Assembly: GCA_947247005.1 (NCBI GenBank)
Contig: OX365948.1
Span: 5,022,001-5,086,000, forward strand
Source: Spisula solida
Taxonomy: Eukaryota > Mollusca > Bivalvia > Venerida > Mactridae
Direction: 5' to 3'
DNA: 64,000 bases
The translations under genes were made by a program, and so were the position numbers. Shown piece after piece: positions 62,484-64,000 of the stretch. The notes below the pieces were generated by a model. The model ran no database searches. It saw nothing but the letters and a program-made list of their open reading frames with translations, and was not told the origin of the DNA. How positions within the stretch are numbered: position 1 is the first letter of the stretch; each line of letters opens with the position of its first letter.

Positions 62484-64000
62484 ATTGTGTACGAATCGTA
62501 TATTCAACATTTAACTCATCTCAAAGCGATAAAGATATACATGTAATACCCTCTCAAATATGAAAATAAATTGCTAACTCTGCATTAATGTAATAATTGT
62601 CGAGGGTAGGTCATCAACACCAAACATAACAACTTTGGCCGCCCGGTTATGGAACATGGTTTTTGCAAACTGCTTAATATACTTATTGAGTTACAATCCA
62701 ACAATTTATTCCCGTGTCATCACGCTTTGTGCTCTTTAGTAGCCTTGAATGACCGATATCGAAAGTATACTATTGTCGAAGGGAATATGCTACTTCGAAA
62801 TAAATGTATCAATAATATGTACGGAATAATCTGCATCAATTGTGAAGTAATGCAGATTCTAACACAATAAAGTACTACTAAGTGGCTGAGTACGGGAAAT
62901 GGAAAGTTTTAATTCAACCTTATTACTGAATTACGTGGACTTAAGGAGTTGCAGCATAACTCACATAACACGTATAGCTAATAAAAAACACTTCCATGTA
63001 CGCTCGTATAAATGAATTTAATTGAATGTTCACACGAATGCGAGAGGAATGAATTTAAGAGAAAAGAACTGCAACACCAATATACCACTCAAACAGGCAT
63101 CAAACACTTCAGTGATATTTTTCGTTCAAATCCATCAATGTGAAGTCTCCTTTGAAGAATTTGATCAAGAAAACGTGTAAAATGCTGCCAAATGTTAGCA
63201 CATACGTATTTCTATGTACGATTTAATACACTCAAAGTACGAAACACAATGTTTTTGAAAAATGAAATTGTTATTAAGTTTAAATGTATTTTTTATTTCT
63301 AACCAAATAAGATTGATGAACATGCTTGGCATATATACATATATATGTATATAAGCCGTCACCTACTGAACTACTCAAAGACATAAAAGTAAACAAGCTA
63401 CTCAAAGACATAAAAGCAAACAATCAAAGATGCCAGGTTAAAACATAGGAAACTTGCGATTCTAAAAGCGGAATATTCGAGATAAAATGTACAATTATGC
63501 GGTGTTAAATATTAGCCACTCCTTGATACAACCTTCAATCACACTTTGCTTAAACGGCATATGATTACCATTATACTACTTCACAAATAATTTGTACCTA
63601 GAACAGATTCGAACCCATGCTGAGCGGCGCCCTCGCAAATTCATGTACGCTATTAGAAAGGGTTTATTGAATTTACACACGCATGCTCTCCTCCAAAAAC
63701 AAAAACAGGTTGCGCAAATACCCACAGATCGGTATTTATTTTCAGACAATGTAATACATGTAACGTTACTAGCTATAATATTATAAGGTCGGAAGTAGTA
63801 GAAAACAACCGAACAAGAGAGGGAGAAGTAAGCCAATCATGGTAGTCTCATTCCACGGATGAGTGTACCCAATATGTTTGGTCACAAGCCCTTCATGACA
63901 CTCAAAAGTACACAAGTCGTGATCATTGCATGCACACCTGAAATATATACTAGAATCATACTAACCGGCGGATGAAATTTATTGTCACATATTTTGAACT
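62484..64000. other. Anonymous DNA, no gene
   Basis: A 26-bp doublet (CTACTCAAAGACATAAAAG) lies at 63370-63423. A minus-strand B-box-like GGTTCGAATCT at 63605-63615 with TAGCG-type sequence upstream suggests a degraded tRNA-derived element. The 86-codon minus frame at 63576-63836 has no domain. Confidence 0.4.
63600..63660 (-). repeat. Possible tRNA-derived SINE fragment
   Basis: The minus strand reads TAGCGTACATGAATTTGCGA, then GGGCGCCGCTCAGCATGG and the B box GGTTCGAATCT. The spacing is tRNA-like but no cloverleaf forms. Weak. Confidence 0.3.

Noticed and set aside
63576..63836. 86-codon minus frame as a small cysteine-rich secreted protein
   Set aside because: No convincing signal peptide or ordered cysteine pattern, and it runs across a tRNA-like relic.

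Overview
The window looks like a piece of an AT-rich invertebrate nuclear genome. A lophotrochozoan, probably a bivalve mollusc, is my best guess. That rests on the mix of elements (CR1-type LINE with an esterase ORF1, mariner relatives with TACGAGGG ends, tRNA-headed SINE-like pieces, minisatellites), long introns and a class A neuropeptide-type GPCR; it is inference, not proof. There is no bacterial operon structure, rRNA or CRISPR array. Only one host gene is recognisable; most of the rest is transposon-derived or anonymous. Layout: 1-1254 is the decayed 3' end of a LINE, followed directly by a 621-bp inverted-repeat element (1255-1875). 1877-3330 holds two segments (A, B) that recur near the other end of the window (60.06-61.98 kb). 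5.78-6.35 kb is a mariner relic with a readable transposase helix-turn-helix region. 6820-7457 is a very homogeneous 58-bp minisatellite (11 copies). 7765-13400 is a nearly full-length CR1-type LINE on the minus strand: ORF1 with coiled coil and SGNH/GDSL esterase, ORF2 with APE endonuclease and reverse transcriptase, six visible lesions. 19.57-21.7 kb is a cluster of inverted and tandem repeats. 24.4-28.7 kb holds three mariner-like elements or fragments and a 237-bp tandem duplication. The host gene lies on the minus strand from 47123 down to 38246. Four exons encode TM3 to the C-terminus of a rhodopsin-family peptide receptor of the orexin/allatotropin/QRFP type: ERY at TM3, CYLP in TM6, NPVVY in TM7, then a KFRKQF helix 8 and a cysteine-rich tail. 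The four exons have mutually compatible phases and total 933 nt. TM1-TM2 exons were not found and may lie beyond the right edge or be too short to recognise. The 6.6-kb intron between the TM6 and TM7 exons contains a tandem duplication (39.52-41.45 and 41.96-45.36 kb). Each copy has been hit by different transposons, so each copy serves as the other's empty site. 52.57-57.59 kb is a second LINE (plus strand), in which a gag-like domain and the endonuclease share one 708-codon frame and the RT is frameshifted. 58.46-59.43 kb is another mariner-like element. The right end carries foldbacks, the repeats A' and B', a 27-bp minisatellite and a tRNA-like promoter relic. No complete new system was recognised. 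The best leads are the receptor intron with its duplicated units carrying a conserved splice-donor-like motif, the fused gag-endonuclease LINE, the nested hairpin at 21.14-21.27 kb, and a GC-richer inverted-repeat insert at 40.07-40.61 kb.
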